39,939 bases of DNA, from NCBI GenBank assembly GCA_017453245.1, contig JAFTKM010000016.1, positions 1 through 39,939 of the forward strand, read 5' to 3'. The notes under the pieces are model-generated. The model was given only the letters and a program-made list of their open reading frames with translations. It was not told the origin of the DNA and did not search any database. This DNA is from Clostridia bacterium (GTDB lineage Bacteria; Bacillota; Clostridia; Oscillospirales; CAG-272). A program made the position numbers and the translations under genes. Position 1 is the first letter of the stretch. Each line of letters starts with the position of its first letter. This document shows, piece by piece, positions 39,309 through 39,939 of this stretch.

Positions 39309-39939
<631 letters not shown>

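Overview
The window looks like chromosomal DNA of a low-to-medium-GC Gram-positive anaerobe, most likely a gut-type member of the Clostridia. The basis is a BlaI/M56 sensor pair, a four-cysteine bL28, Firmicutes-style YhaO/YhaN genes, a small alarmone synthetase, DUF11 and InlB-repeat surface proteins, consensus sigma-A promoters and strong AGGAGG-type ribosome binding sites. This placement is inference. No tRNA, rRNA, CRISPR array or transposase gene was seen. The right edge cuts a glyceraldehyde-3-phosphate dehydrogenase gene.

Layout. 1-535: terminator and hairpin-rich spacer. 536-2637: BlaI repressor and M56 membrane sensor behind twin operators. 2883-3268: rpmB with its own promoter and terminator. 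3682-5967: a GME-fold-like protein overlapping convergently with an AI-2E/YtvI-like permease, then a cyclophilin. 6404-12122: a restriction-modification-type island (GIY-YIG-like/helicase protein, Eco57I-like methylase, small methylase-like subunit, divergent XRE regulator) bracketed by a perfect 42-bp direct repeat. 12149-14662: MFS exporter and AAA ATPase. 15002-17986: amino-sugar operon on the minus strand (ROK kinase, NahK-like anomeric kinase, NagB deaminase). 18119-22452: PocR-AraC regulator with YhaO/YhaN nuclease-ATPase genes. 22864-26876: DUF11 protein, acyltransferase with a zinc ribbon, alarmone synthetase and a small membrane protein. 27172-30836: PMCA-type P-type ATPase divergent from a TetR-like gene that sits behind a manganese-type riboswitch candidate. 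30916-35470: MscL, a GH2 protein and an InlB-repeat lipoprotein. 35889-38207: two membrane proteins and an M28 peptidase. 39309-end: gap.

The most unusual content is in the 3' untranslated regions. At least seven loci carry arrays of short, different perfect hairpins joined by an almost invariant 7-9 nt linker. Five loci use AACTTCACT/AGTGAAGTT, one uses AACATCATT/AATGATGTT and one uses AATTCATG/ATGAATT. At four or more of them the first hairpin contains or touches the stop codon of the upstream gene, and the arrays usually run up to an intrinsic terminator. A second unexplained set is three ~70-nt conserved structured elements (22774, 26926, 31592) next to unrelated genes. I do not recognise either as a named family.

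How genes may work together. ROK kinase, NahK-like kinase and NagB form a plausible hexosamine catabolic unit. Its promoter is back-to-back with that of the PocR-AraC regulator, and a ~17-bp inverted repeat covers both -10 regions. The XRE protein probably controls both itself and the restriction operon through three 22-bp-spaced operators. The P-type ATPase and the riboswitch-controlled regulator may share metal homeostasis.
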